Below, piece after piece: positions 24,839 to 34,110 of a stretch of DNA of 54,879 nucleotides (position 1 is its first letter; every line of letters begins with the position of its first letter). The translations under genes were made by a program, and so were the position numbers. The stretch spans positions 1 to 54,879 of the forward strand of contig NZ_JTLD01000035.1 of the NCBI RefSeq assembly GCF_000798815.1, written 5' to 3'. The notes below the pieces were generated by a model that saw only the letters and a program-made list of their open reading frames with translations, searched no databases and had not been told where the DNA came from. Source of the stretch: Alistipes sp. ZOR0009. GTDB taxonomy: Bacteria; Bacteroidota; Bacteroidia; Bacteroidales; ZOR0009.

Positions 24839-25660
24839 TTATACCGCAATGTTAAAGTCGCGTAAAGCATCGTTTAAAGACGTTTTTAAGTCCGTGGATG
24901 CTTTCCTTTTTCCAATGATTAAGGCACAAGGTACGTGATATTCACCTGCTGGAAATGCTTTGGGATAACTTCCTGGAATAACAACAGAACGGGGGGGGAC
25001 ATATCCCTTATATTCAATAGGCGTTTCTCCTGAAACATCAATTATCTTTGTAGATCCGGTTATGACAACATTGGCTCCAAGCACGGCTTCTTTGCCAATA
25101 TGGGCGCCTTCTACAACAATGCAGCGAGAGCCAATAAAGCAGCCATCTTCTACAATAACGGGTGCTGCTTGTACTGGTTCTAAAACACCTCCAAGCCCAA
25201 CACCTCCGCTTAAGTGTACATGTTTTCCTACTTGTGCACATGAACCGACAGTTGCCCATGTATCTACCATCGTTCCTTCATCAACGTAGGCGCCTATATT
25301 GACATAGGAAGGCATCATGATTACACCTTTGGCAAGGTAAGAGCCATGTCTTGCTATGCCTTGAGGGACGACACGAACACCCAGCTGTTCAAAATTCTTT
25401 TTTAGTGGGATTTTGTCATAAAATTCGAAAGGCCCAACCTCAATGGTTTTCATTTGAGTAATAGGGAAGTACATCAGTACAGCCTTCTTTATCCATTGAT
25501 TTACAATCCACTCTTCTCCTTGAGGTTGCGCAACTCTGAGTTCTCCTTTATCTAGAAGGTTCACAACGTCAAAAATTGCGCTCTTAGTTTCTTCTTCGCG
25601 CAGCAACTCCCTGTTGTCCCAAGCGCTTTCAACTAGCTGTTGTAGTTCTTCAAAAGTCAT
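24839..25660 (-). CDS. dapD: 2,3,4,5-tetrahydropyridine-2,6-dicarboxylate N-succinyltransferase
   Basis: 273 residues, the normal length. It succinylates tetrahydrodipicolinate in the succinylase branch of diaminopimelate and lysine synthesis. N-terminal helical domain (LVESAWDNRELL) is followed by the left-handed beta-helix of hexapeptide repeats with family blocks ARHGSYLAKGVIMMPSYVN, GTMVDTWATVGSCAQVG, HLSGGVGLGGVLEP and FIGSRCIVVEGA, then PPRSVVIPGSYPK. Stands alone between its terminator and a near-consensus -7 box (TATATTTA on the minus strand, about 25710). Confidence 0.96.
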   Translation of the reverse strand: MTFEELQQLVESAWDNRELLREEETKSAIFDVVNLLDKGELRVAQPQGEEWIVNQWIKKAVLMYFPITQMKTIEVGPFEFYDKIPLKKNFEQLGVRVVPQGIARHGSYLAKGVIMMPSYVNIGAYVDEGTMVDTWATVGSCAQVGKHVHLSGGVGLGGVLEPVQAAPVIVEDGCFIGSRCIVVEGAHIGKEAVLGANVVITGSTKIIDVSGETPIEYKGYVPPRSVVIPGSYPKAFPAGEYHVPCALIIGKRKASTDLKTSLNDALRDFNIAV

Positions 25661-25753
25661 TGATTCGTAGTTATTATTTTTTATGCTCTCATTTCATGCG
25701 TAATTTGCTAAATATAGATTATTCTGGCTAGCAAATGTGCCGTTTGATGTTTG

Positions 25754-26851
25754 TTAGCTTTGTCTATGCTTGATGTAAAAGTCTACAATTATAGGGTAGT
25801 GGTCGGAATATTTAATTCGTGGACTACTATACTTGTAGGGGATTATTTGCTTGTCAGAGAATATGTAATCTATTCTCATTGTTGGCAATAGACCTCTATA
25901 GGTAGGCTTTAATCCATTTCCGGCTTCTACATACGAATCGTATAACGATCCTCTTAGTTTACTGTAAGTATATGAGGCAGGAATATCGTTGAAATCGCCA
26001 CAAAAAATAATGGGGAAGCGAGTTTTACTTGCAACGTTGCTAATCGAATCTACCTGTTTTGCGCGCTTTAGATACGCTTTTCGTAAATTTCTGACAATAC
26101 TCTTGATTTCTTTAAAGTCAATATCGTTTTCGATGATCCTTTTTCGAAGTTTATATGGCTTATCTGCTTCCTTTAGTTTTGTTGATTCGAGGTGGCAACA
26201 GAATACTCTGAGGGTATCTGTATTTACAAGGACATCTGCGTATATCGATGAGTTGTAGGTGTTTTCACCAAAAGAAATATTATGTTTTTTTAGTATGGGA
26301 TATTTGCTAAAGATGGCAACTCCATAGCTAACTTCTCTTTTTCTTTCGTTTACGCTATAGTTTATGTAGGCGTGGGGGTATTTCTTAAATTTATTGCGAA
26401 CATATTTCTCGCTTAACTTCCCTTTTATCGTAAAGAAATCCTGCAAACAAATGATGTCGGCATTCTTATTGGCAATATAGCTAAGCATCTCAGGTGCAGA
26501 TGTCGATTCTTCGTTATACTGGTTAAAGAGATTTACGTTGTAATTCATAACCCGTATTGCCGTTACATTGTTGGGTTTAACTTTTTTGGAGTTGAATGAT
26601 AGAAATTTTGGAATATGCCATAAGCTGAACAGCAAGGCAATTATTGATACAGCGACTTCTTTTTTCCAGAAAATAGACCAGAAAATTATAAAAAGGATGT
26701 TGATTACGAATAGTAATGGAAGGGATAGTCCTAAAAAAGCGAAAATCCAATAAATTGTAGGGCTAATGTAGCCAGCAATGCTGGCCATAAGCAAAGCCAA
26801 TGCTGCAAGTACATTGAAAAATAGTGCGATGACTGATATAACTCTTCTCAA
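25754..26851 (-). CDS. Membrane-anchored endonuclease/exonuclease/phosphatase-family protein
   Basis: 365 residues. Three hydrophobic helices at the N-terminus (about 5-30, 34-60, 66-85) precede an EEP domain (about 98-362): MNYNVNLFNQ, ICLQDFF (Asp where DNase I-type enzymes have the metal-binding Glu), ATYSK-like AIFSKYPI, FCCHLEST, FCGDFNDIP, MRIDYIF and the final YSDHYPIIVDF catalytic Asp-His. The substrate may be a phospholipid, polyphosphate ester or nucleic acid; the catalytic part probably sits outside the cytoplasm. It is the last gene of the mutL-rhomboid operon and overlaps the preceding rhomboid gene by 4 bases. Confidence 0.82.
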   Translation of the reverse strand: MRRVISVIALFFNVLAALALLMASIAGYISPTIYWIFAFLGLSLPLLFVINILFIIFWSIFWKKEVAVSIIALLFSLWHIPKFLSFNSKKVKPNNVTAIRVMNYNVNLFNQYNEESTSAPEMLSYIANKNADIICLQDFFTIKGKLSEKYVRNKFKKYPHAYINYSVNERKREVSYGVAIFSKYPILKKHNISFGENTYNSSIYADVLVNTDTLRVFCCHLESTKLKEADKPYKLRKRIIENDIDFKEIKSIVRNLRKAYLKRAKQVDSISNVASKTRFPIIFCGDFNDIPASYTYSKLRGSLYDSYVEAGNGLKPTYRGLLPTMRIDYIFSDKQIIPYKYSSPRIKYSDHYPIIVDFYIKHRQS

Positions 26852-27720
26852 CTATCTAGGTCGTTTTTGTATTTGAATAACTTCTCCTTTTCTTCGTTTG
26901 TTAGACTGTCAAATCCTTTTTGAGATATTTTGTCTAAAATTAAATCCAAGTCTCTTCCTGTTGAAACTTTTCGTACTGTTGGATTTGGATTTTTATAGGC
27001 AACCTTTATTCTCTCCCTCTTGAATCTAATATGTTTAATTTTTTCAAGCGCGAGTTCAACCCATGCTAGTATGTTAAGCCCATTTTTTCTGTAGGTATAT
27101 CCCCATAACGCACCAATAAAAGCACCTCCAATATGAGCAATGTGACCGCCTGCATTGCCAAATGGTATTTGAATCAAATCGATTGTTAAGTAGGCAAAAG
27201 CAAGATATTTAAGCTTTACGTCTCCTATAAACATTAGCCAGATCTTAAAGTTGGGAGAAAAGGCTGTTGCTCCAAAGGCGATTGCCATGATCGCAGCAGA
27301 TGCTCCAAGAAGAGTTGCTGGACCATCAGTATAAAAAACTGGTAGCGTATTGTAGGCAATTACATAAAAGAGGCCTCCAAAAATACCTCCAGCAAGATAA
27401 ACAGAGGTGAGTTTTGTATTTCCAAAAAAATCTACAAATATGATTCCAAACCAGTAAAGCACGAGTAGATTAAATAGCGCATGCAAAAAGTCTAAATGGT
27501 AAAACATGTAGGTTATGAATGTCCACGGATGTTTTGCCAGTACATTTGGTTCTGAAGAGAGTGCTAGTACCCTATCAAAAAACAAGGGGGTATGGTCGGT
27601 TACGAGGTAAAAAATGGCATTGTATATACCAACAAATAGAAAAATGGCAATGTTGATATATATAAGCCCCGCAAGAGCACCGTCTTTTGTTATAGATAAT
27701 CTTAGCCTATAGTTCGACAT
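26848..27720 (-). CDS. Rhomboid-family intramembrane serine protease (second copy in operon)
   Basis: 290 residues, six core membrane helices. Rhomboid landmarks: HALFNLLVLYWFG (TM2), nucleophile Ser in LLGASAAIMAIAFG (GxSx motif, TM4) and the catalytic His in GHIAHIGGAFIGALWGY (TM6). Residues about 225-290 form a soluble tail rich in Lys/Asp (RDLDLILDKISQKG, LTNEEKEKLFKYK), a typical extension in Bacteroidota members. It is 4 bases after the first rhomboid gene. Substrates are unknown; roles proposed for bacterial rhomboids include membrane-protein quality control. Confidence 0.88.
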   Translation of the reverse strand: MSNYRLRLSITKDGALAGLIYINIAIFLFVGIYNAIFYLVTDHTPLFFDRVLALSSEPNVLAKHPWTFITYMFYHLDFLHALFNLLVLYWFGIIFVDFFGNTKLTSVYLAGGIFGGLFYVIAYNTLPVFYTDGPATLLGASAAIMAIAFGATAFSPNFKIWLMFIGDVKLKYLAFAYLTIDLIQIPFGNAGGHIAHIGGAFIGALWGYTYRKNGLNILAWVELALEKIKHIRFKRERIKVAYKNPNPTVRKVSTGRDLDLILDKISQKGFDSLTNEEKEKLFKYKNDLDS

Positions 27721-27724
27721 GTTG

Positions 27725-28543
27725 CTAGTACATCATGTTGTGTTTCTTCCAGTATCTTAATATAATAAAGGCAATAAGCATACCTCCTAGGTGGGCAAAG
27801 TGCGCAATGCCTGGCTGCTTTCCACTTATTCCGAAATATAACTCAAATGCAGCAAAAATCATTACCATGTATTTTGCTTTTATGGGGACTGGTGGGATAA
27901 TTAGCATTAATGTCATGTTGGGGAATAGCATGCCAAAGGCAAGCAAGACGCCATAAACAGCCCCAGAAGCACCTATGGTTACGGTTTTGGATAAAGCCTC
28001 GACGTACACTTCTTTTGATCCAAGTAGAAATTCTTTAGCCTGATTTATGAATTCTGGGCTTGAGGGATTTTTGTACCAATTGCCAAAATATGCTTCTATT
28101 TCAGAATTTAACAAATGATGGCTTTTAAGAATGCTGAAAAATGTATCTGGAGAAAGGTTATTTATTGCTTGGTCAAATGCATATCGAGCATACTCTACTT
28201 CTGCAATGTTTACAAGCGAATTTAGTAGAGAGGCTCCTACTCCGGTAAATAGGAAGAAAATGAGGAACTTTTTGTCGCCCCATACTTGCTCTAAAATTCG
28301 TCCAAACATCCACAATGAGAACATGTTAAAAAACAGGTGCCCAATATCACCGTGTAAAAAGATGTTGGTTAGCGGTTGCCAAATGCGGAACTCGCTGGAG
28401 TAGAAGGAGTGCAACCCAAATATTGAAACAATGTCTACTCCTTGGTTGTCTAAAACCCATGTAACCAATAGAAATAAAGCATTGATTATTATGAGGTTTA
28501 ATACTATTGGAGGCGTGTTTCCGAAACGGTTCGACTGAAACAT
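27725..28543 (-). CDS. Rhomboid-family intramembrane serine protease (first copy in operon)
   Basis: 272 residues. GHLFFNMFSLWMFGR (TM2), catalytic Ser in TIGASGAVYGVLLAFG (TM4) and catalytic His in HFAHLGGMLIAFIILRY (TM6) are all intact. Between TM3 and TM4 it carries a long polar insertion (about residues 105-182) not present in its neighbour. It lies 6 bases after mutL and 4 bases before the second rhomboid gene, so all are surely cotranscribed. The two paralogues are quite different in sequence, suggesting different substrates. Confidence 0.9.
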   Translation of the reverse strand: MFQSNRFGNTPPIVLNLIIINALFLLVTWVLDNQGVDIVSIFGLHSFYSSEFRIWQPLTNIFLHGDIGHLFFNMFSLWMFGRILEQVWGDKKFLIFFLFTGVGASLLNSLVNIAEVEYARYAFDQAINNLSPDTFFSILKSHHLLNSEIEAYFGNWYKNPSSPEFINQAKEFLLGSKEVYVEALSKTVTIGASGAVYGVLLAFGMLFPNMTLMLIIPPVPIKAKYMVMIFAAFELYFGISGKQPGIAHFAHLGGMLIAFIILRYWKKHNMMY

Positions 28544-28549
28544 AGTGCG

Positions 28550-30424
28550 TTATTTAAAGCGTTTTTCTAATTCGTCTAATCCCAAGATAAAAAGCGTGGG
28601 CTTGCCTCCTGGGCTTGTGTTGGGCGATTCGCAGGCAAATAGTTTGTCGAATAGATCTTGCATTTCTGTTTGACTAAGCGTTTGGCCTGGTTTTATGGCA
28701 GATGCAATGGACATAGATCTTGCAATCTTAGTCTTGGATGAATCCTGCAAGTCGCTTTCGTTATTTTTGAAATCCTGCAGTAGTCCTTCAAGCACTTCCT
28801 TAAAATTTTGGTTTGATAGGCTTGCTGGGCTACCATAAATTGCTACCGAATTTCCTCCAAAGGGTCGGATATCCCAGCCTATCGAATGCAGATCTTCAGA
28901 TATCCCTATAAGCAAGGCGTAGTCGGCAGGGTTGAACTCTACGATTTGAGGGAAAAGTTCCTGTTGTGCAATTCCCGTATGATGCTCTATTATTGCTAGA
29001 TAGTATTCGTATAGAATACGCTGGTGGGCTTTCGTTTGATCGATAATCATTACTCCTGATTTTACAGGAGTGAGGATATACCTCGCTTTTAGCTGGAAGA
29101 AAAGCTGCTCCGATTGGCTCCTCACCTCGAATGTTTGCTGGGGCTCTTCTTCTGGTTGCTCGTCGAAAAAAGTTGCCGTATTTGCTCTTTCATCCTCAAA
29201 AGGATGATTCTCTACAGATGGAAATCCTTGGTATAGTTTCTGCCATCCACTTGGAACAGGGTCTTTTCTGAATCCGCTGCCAAAACTCGATTTCGAAAAA
29301 TTCTGGCTTGTTGCTTCATCAAAAGGGTTGAAGTTGGGGTTAACATCGATAACTGGCATGCTCACCGGGGCGTCTTTAGAGAATACGGGAATTTCAATAT
29401 CCCCAAAAGTGTTGAAATCGATAGAGGGTGCTACCGAAAATTTTCCGATGGCTTCGCGAGTTGAGGCGTTGATAATTTGCCATATCGCACTTTCATCTTC
29501 GAATTTTATTTCTGTTTTAGTTGGGTGGATATTAATATCGATGGCCGCAGGATCAACGTCTAGGTAGATGAAGAACGAAGGGTAGTGATCGTTTTGTATG
29601 AGTTGGTGGTAGGCGCTAACCACCGCTTTTTGTAGGTAGGGGCTCTTAAAGAAGCGTCCATTTACAAAAAAGAACTGTTCGCCGGATGTTTTTTTTGCGT
29701 TTTCGGGTTTTCCAATAAACCCGGTTACCTTAACAATTGATGTTTCGGTATTTATATCTATTAGGTTGTTGGCAATAGATTTCCCCATGAGGCCTACGAT
29801 GCGTTGCTTGAGGTTGGCCGACGGTAGGTTGTAAACTTCCGTCCCATTATTAACCAGCGTAAAAGCAATTTCGGGATGGCACAGGCAAACTCGCTGAAAC
29901 TCGTTTATGATATGGCGAATTTCAACGCTATTTGATTTGAGAAATTTGCGTCGGGCAGGGACGTTGAAAAATAGGTTTTTGATGGAAAAAATGGAGCCAA
30001 CAGGGCTGCTTATTGGTTCTTGGCTTAGCACTTCCGATCCTGACATGACGATGTGGGTGCCCAGCTCGCTGTTTTCTTTCCTTGTTTTTAGCTCAACTTC
30101 AGCTATTGAGGCTATGGATGCAAGCGCCTCTCCCCTAAATCCGAAGGTGCTGATGCTAAAAATATCGTGAACGGAGCGAATCTTAGAGGTCGCATGGCGT
30201 TCGAATGAGAGACGAGCATCCGTTTCGCTCATTCCGCACCCGTTATCTATAATTTGAATAAGAGTTTTTCCCGCATCCTTAATGATGACGGTGATGGCTG
30301 TGCTTCCTGCATCGACAGCATTCTCAACCAGCTCCTTTATTACAGAGGCTGGACGTTGAATAACCTCCCCAGCTGCTATTTGGTTGGCAACAGCATCGGG
30401 TAAAAGCTGAATTATATCCGACAT
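28550..30424 (-). CDS. mutL: DNA mismatch repair protein MutL
   Basis: 624 residues. The GHKL ATPase domain (1-330) is complete: ELVENAVDAGST, IIDNGCGM, TFGFRGEALASI and the later FFVNGRF and NIHPTKTEIKF. After a linker (about 350-440) comes the C-terminal dimerisation domain. Its endonuclease motifs are altered: where endonuclease-type MutL has DQHAx2Ex4E, this protein has DQTKAHQRILYE (about residue 463), and the CPHGRP motif reads SPGGKP (about 604). It therefore resembles a MutL without incision activity. First large gene of an operon with rhomboids and an EEP protein. Confidence 0.94.
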   Translation of the reverse strand: MSDIIQLLPDAVANQIAAGEVIQRPASVIKELVENAVDAGSTAITVIIKDAGKTLIQIIDNGCGMSETDARLSFERHATSKIRSVHDIFSISTFGFRGEALASIASIAEVELKTRKENSELGTHIVMSGSEVLSQEPISSPVGSIFSIKNLFFNVPARRKFLKSNSVEIRHIINEFQRVCLCHPEIAFTLVNNGTEVYNLPSANLKQRIVGLMGKSIANNLIDINTETSIVKVTGFIGKPENAKKTSGEQFFFVNGRFFKSPYLQKAVVSAYHQLIQNDHYPSFFIYLDVDPAAIDINIHPTKTEIKFEDESAIWQIINASTREAIGKFSVAPSIDFNTFGDIEIPVFSKDAPVSMPVIDVNPNFNPFDEATSQNFSKSSFGSGFRKDPVPSGWQKLYQGFPSVENHPFEDERANTATFFDEQPEEEPQQTFEVRSQSEQLFFQLKARYILTPVKSGVMIIDQTKAHQRILYEYYLAIIEHHTGIAQQELFPQIVEFNPADYALLIGISEDLHSIGWDIRPFGGNSVAIYGSPASLSNQNFKEVLEGLLQDFKNNESDLQDSSKTKIARSMSIASAIKPGQTLSQTEMQDLFDKLFACESPNTSPGGKPTLFILGLDELEKRFK

Positions 30425-30439
30425 CTATCCAGATTTATG

Positions 30440-30730
30440 CTACAAATATCTTTGTACAAAGTAAAGAATGGCAAATATTAGTCCCATTAGAAGTAGCCTA
30501 ATGAATAAGCTTTGCATGCGATTCTTTTTTGCATCAGTTCTGGCGCTTCGAATTTGCCTTCTCATATTGCCTCTAATGCTAGAGCCGGGAACGTAACTTT
30601 CTTGTTCCGCTTTCATCTCTTGCTCTATAAGCCTTTTACGCTCCTCTACCTCATCTTTGATGGGATCGTAGTAGCGTGGTTTATAGCTGAAAGTTCTATG
30701 TTTGGGAAGCTTGAAAAATCTAAATACCAT
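30440..30730 (-). CDS. Small membrane protein upstream of mutL
   Basis: 96 residues from ATG 30730; a longer frame to 30787 is rejected because the -7 box at 30748-30755 falls inside it. The N-terminal two thirds are basic and charged (KHRTFSYKPRYYDP, EERKRLIEQEM), and a single C-terminal helix (LFIRLLLMGLIFAILYFVQ) would anchor it in the membrane with the body in the cytoplasm. It is 15 bases upstream of mutL and probably leads the operon. I recognise it only as a type often found beside mutL in Bacteroidota; function unknown. Confidence 0.65.
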   Translation of the reverse strand: MVFRFFKLPKHRTFSYKPRYYDPIKDEVEERKRLIEQEMKAEQESYVPGSSIRGNMRRQIRSARTDAKKNRMQSLFIRLLLMGLIFAILYFVQRYL

Positions 30731-30747
30731 TTCTGTATTGTTTAATG

Positions 30748-30755
30748 CAAATCTA
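30748..30755 (-). promoter_or_regulatory. -7 promoter box of the mutL operon
   Basis: Reads TAGATTTG on the minus strand, exact TAnnTTTG, 17 bases before ATG 30730. Confidence 0.5.
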
Positions 30756-30955
30756 CCTAAAAAAAGCGATTCTTTTCCGATTGTCAAAATTGGGATTGCC
30801 TAATAGTATAGAAAAGAACGCTTAGTGATGTTCGTGTAATGTCTTTGTAAAGCTATTATTAAGAAAATAGGGGGATATTTGTATAAAAATTAGTCCGAAT
30901 TAAGTGAAGTGAATATAAAATAGTAAATTTAGATGCAATACTTTACTACTTAGAT

Positions 30956-32494
30956 ATGCTCGTAAAAGTTTTTGGAAGCGCAGTTTATGGCATAAAGGCA
31001 ACAACAATCACCATCGAGGTTAACGTTGTTGCTGGTGTAAACTTCTATCTGGTTGGTTTGCCCGATAGCGCCGTAAAGGAAAGTCAGCAAAGAATTACCT
31101 CCGCTCTTATGACCAATGGATATAAAATGCCTGGACATAAAATCATCATTAACATGGCTCCTGCTGATATTCGAAAGGAAGGTTCTGCTTACGATTTGCC
31201 AATTGCTATTGGGATACTTGCTGGTTCTCAGCAAATTGTTTCGGATCATCTTGAAGATTACTTGATAATGGGCGAGCTTTCTCTTGATGGTGGTTTACAG
31301 CCTGTGAAGGGAGTGCTCCCTATTGCGCTGCAGGCTGCTGCCGAAGGATTTAAAGGGTTGATTCTTCCCGTTCAGAATGCGCAGGAGGCTGCTATTGTAA
31401 AGGGACTTGAGGTGTACGGCATGTCCAACCTAAAGGACGTTGTCGACTTTCTTGCTGATAAGAAGCATATTGAACCCGCAACTTGCAATGTTGATGAGCT
31501 ATTCTCTGATACCGTTAACAGCTATTCGGTGGATTTTGCCGATGTGAAAGGGCAGGAAAATGTGAAGCGAGCGCTCGAAATTGCAGCCGCAGGCGGGCAT
31601 AACATCATAATGATTGGTGCTCCAGGATCGGGGAAGACGATGCTGGCAAAGCGGTTGCCAACAATTATTCCCCCGCTAACGCTCGAAGAGGCGTTGGAGA
31701 CTACTAAAATTCACTCTGTGGCGGGGAAGGTCGAAAAAAATAGCAGCTTAATAACTCGTCGTCCTTTTAGGGCCCCCCACCATACGGTGTCAGATGTGGC
31801 GTTAGTTGGTGGAGGAACCTATCCTCAGCCCGGAGAAATAAGTTTAGCGCATAATGGAGTTTTGTTTTTAGATGAACTTCCCGAGTTTAAGAGGACTGTG
31901 CTGGAGGTGATGAGGCAGCCATTGGAAGATCGACAGATAACCATTTCTCGGGCTCGGTTCTCTATTGAGTATCCTGCCAACTTTATGCTCGTTGCTTCAA
32001 TGAATCCCTGCCCTTGTGGCTTTCATAATCATCCCGAAAAGGAGTGTGTTTGCCCTCCTGGTATGGTTCAGCGTTACCTTAGCAGAATATCAGGTCCGTT
32101 GCTTGATCGAATTGATATTCAAATAGAGGTGGTGCCAGTACCTTTTGACAAGTTAGCTGACCATAGATTGGCTGAATCGAGCCAAACGGTACGCGAGCGG
32201 GTGGTAAAAGCTCGGTTACTTCAGCATCAGCGTTTTGTCGACGAAAGCGACATTCACTGCAATGCCATGATGGGTTCGCGGCTGATTAGGAGGTACTGTA
32301 AAATTTCCGATTCGGGGACGGCTATCTTAAAAAATGCGATGGAAAAGTTGGGGCTATCGGCTCGAGCATACGATCGAATTCTGAAGGTGTCTCGAACAAT
32401 TGCTGATTTGGAGGGCGAGCGCGAAATTCAAACTCGTCATATTGCTGAGGCTATAAACTACCGAAGCTTAGACAGGAGCGATTGGGCTGATTAG
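30956..32494 (+). CDS. comM: YifB/ComM-family Mg-chelatase-like AAA+ ATPase
   Basis: 512 residues. The N-terminal ChlI-like domain ([35 protein letters not shown]) is fused to an AAA+ core: Walker [13 protein letters not shown] (about 223), Walker [13 protein letters not shown], sensor [10 protein letters not shown] with a Cys-containing insertion ([15 protein letters not shown]), and the C-terminal Mg-chelatase lid. ComM is a hexameric helicase that promotes branch migration when single-stranded DNA integrates during natural transformation; it is also widespread in species not known to be competent. Monocistronic here, with a near-consensus box about 30 bases upstream. Confidence 0.93.
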   Translation: MLVKVFGSAVYGIKATTITIEVNVVAGVNFYLVGLPDSAVKESQQRITSALMTNGYKMPGHKIIINMAPADIRKEGSAYDLPIAIGILAGSQQIVSDHLEDYLIMGELSLDGGLQPVKGVLPIALQAAAEGFKGLILPVQNAQEAAIVKGLEVYGMSNLKDVVDFLADKKHIEPATCNVDELFSDTVNSYSVDFADVKGQENVKRALEIAAAGGHNIIMIGAPGSGKTMLAKRLPTIIPPLTLEEALETTKIHSVAGKVEKNSSLITRRPFRAPHHTVSDVALVGGGTYPQPGEISLAHNGVLFLDELPEFKRTVLEVMRQPLEDRQITISRARFSIEYPANFMLVASMNPCPCGFHNHPEKECVCPPGMVQRYLSRISGPLLDRIDIQIEVVPVPFDKLADHRLAESSQTVRERVVKARLLQHQRFVDESDIHCNAMMGSRLIRRYCKISDSGTAILKNAMEKLGLSARAYDRILKVSRTIADLEGEREIQTRHIAEAINYRSLDRSDWAD

Positions 32495-32592
32495 CTGTCT
32501 TTGTTCTGTGTCTGCCTTTCTATCTTTTTGCAATGGTTTGCGGCGGTTTGCGCATAAAATAGATATATTCGCAGCCTAAACAAATCTTAACA

Positions 32593-33909
32593 ATGGAAAG
32601 AACCAGTCAGAAACAGCCAGTTGCACTATACCTTATTGCTGCAACAGGTGCTGGAGAGCGTTTTGCGTACTACGGCATGCGCGCCCTTCTTATGCTTTAT
32701 ATGGTAGCCGGGGCCAGCGCCCAGCTTGCGGGGATGAACTTTTCGCAGCATTCTGCCGGTAATATATACGGCATTTTTAACGCACTTTGTTACGGGCTCC
32801 CTTTCTTTGGGGGGATTTTGGCCGACAAAATAATTGGAAGCAGAAAGTCGGTGACAATTGGCGGAATTTTTATAATTCTTGGGTTAGCCACCCTGTCTAT
32901 CGACAATACGATGGGGCCTTTTGTTGGCGGTTTGCTGCTCATTGCTATTGGTAACGGTTTTTTCAAGCCAACGGTTGTTTCTATGATTGGAGAACTCTAT
33001 GAGCAGGGAGATCCTCGCAGGGATAATGCTTTTACTCTTTACTATCAGCTATTCAATATTGGAGCTTGGGTTGCCCCTCTGCTCTGTGGATATGTGGCTA
33101 TACAGTACGGCTATTTAGCTGGATTCTCGGTGGCTGCCGCGGCAGTATTCGTGAGTATGCTTACTTACTGGATATTTGCCCCAAGCATACTAAAAGGGGT
33201 AGGTAAGCAAAAGAAAAAGGAAATTTTGGCCGTAGAAAAGCAAGAAAAGATGCCGCTTACCAAGGAGGAAAAAGATAGAATTAGGGTAATCTTTATCCTA
33301 CTATTTTTTGTGACTTTCTTTTGGACTGGATTTGAGCAGGCCGGTAGTTCCATGACGTTGTTTACTGAAGAAAAGATAGACAAAAATCTTTTGGGATGGC
33401 TTGTTCCTACATCATGGTTTCAGAGCGTTAATCCATTCCTAGTATCGACATTAGGATTTGCTATTACTGCGCTTTGGCTTCGTCTTCATAAAATCGGAAA
33501 GAACCCATCAACTCCTGTAAAAATGGGGTTGGGAATGATTTTCTTGGGATTAGGATTTATCGTCATGCTGGGTGCAGTACAACATGCAGGTGCTACAGGC
33601 CTTCAGGCTTGCATGTCATGGATAGTCGGCGCCTATTTCCTTCAAACCATAGGCGAGTTGATGCTTTCTCCAATAGGTTTGTCTATGATTACCAAGTTGG
33701 CGCCACCTTCGATGGTTTCGATGTTTATGGGGATTTGGTTTTTGCCAACTTTCCTTGCACACCTTATGGGTGGATTTATTGCTGGTTACATAAAGGATTG
33801 GGGGTATGGTACCACCTTTGCTGGTATTGCTGCATTTGTTATAGTGCTAGGATTGGCCGTTATTCTGATTAGGAAAAAGCTGGTTTACTGGATGCACGGA
33901 AGGGTTTAG
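32593..33909 (+). CDS. POT/PTR-family peptide:H+ symporter (MFS)
   Basis: 438 residues, about 12 membrane helices. Hallmarks: ERFAYYGMRALLMLYM in TM1 (the E-R-F of the POT ExxERFxYY motif; the first Glu is replaced, reading GAGERF), GGILADKIIGSRKSV in the first cytoplasmic loop, IAIGNGFFKPTVVSMIGELY and FTLYYQLFNIGAW (PTR2 signature), and EQAGSSMTLF in TM7. These transporters import di- and tripeptides with protons. Shorter than many Bacteroidota homologues, which carry extra helices between TM6 and TM7. Stands alone with a terminator. Confidence 0.9.
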   Translation: MERTSQKQPVALYLIAATGAGERFAYYGMRALLMLYMVAGASAQLAGMNFSQHSAGNIYGIFNALCYGLPFFGGILADKIIGSRKSVTIGGIFIILGLATLSIDNTMGPFVGGLLLIAIGNGFFKPTVVSMIGELYEQGDPRRDNAFTLYYQLFNIGAWVAPLLCGYVAIQYGYLAGFSVAAAAVFVSMLTYWIFAPSILKGVGKQKKKEILAVEKQEKMPLTKEEKDRIRVIFILLFFVTFFWTGFEQAGSSMTLFTEEKIDKNLLGWLVPTSWFQSVNPFLVSTLGFAITALWLRLHKIGKNPSTPVKMGLGMIFLGLGFIVMLGAVQHAGATGLQACMSWIVGAYFLQTIGELMLSPIGLSMITKLAPPSMVSMFMGIWFLPTFLAHLMGGFIAGYIKDWGYGTTFAGIAAFVIVLGLAVILIRKKLVYWMHGRV

Positions 33910-33928
33910 GACTCCTACAATAAATACG

Positions 33929-33960
33929 AAAAGGAGACTCTTTTTGGGGTCTCCTTTTTT
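33929..33960 (+). terminator. Terminator after the peptide transporter gene
   Basis: Stem AAAAGGAGAC / GTCTCCTTTT (33929-33938 with 33949-33958), followed by T residues. Confidence 0.85.
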
Positions 33961-34110
33961 GTGTTCTAACTTCAACTTCTGTCTACAAATTGAGGTACAT
34001 GGTAGGGGGAGCGTTGTGAAAAGTATTATATTTTAAGCAGATGGCTGTTTTGTCGTTGATTGTTATGCCTGTAGTAGATTTTCGTCGCGGTTAGGAGAGG
34101 CGTTTGCCTG

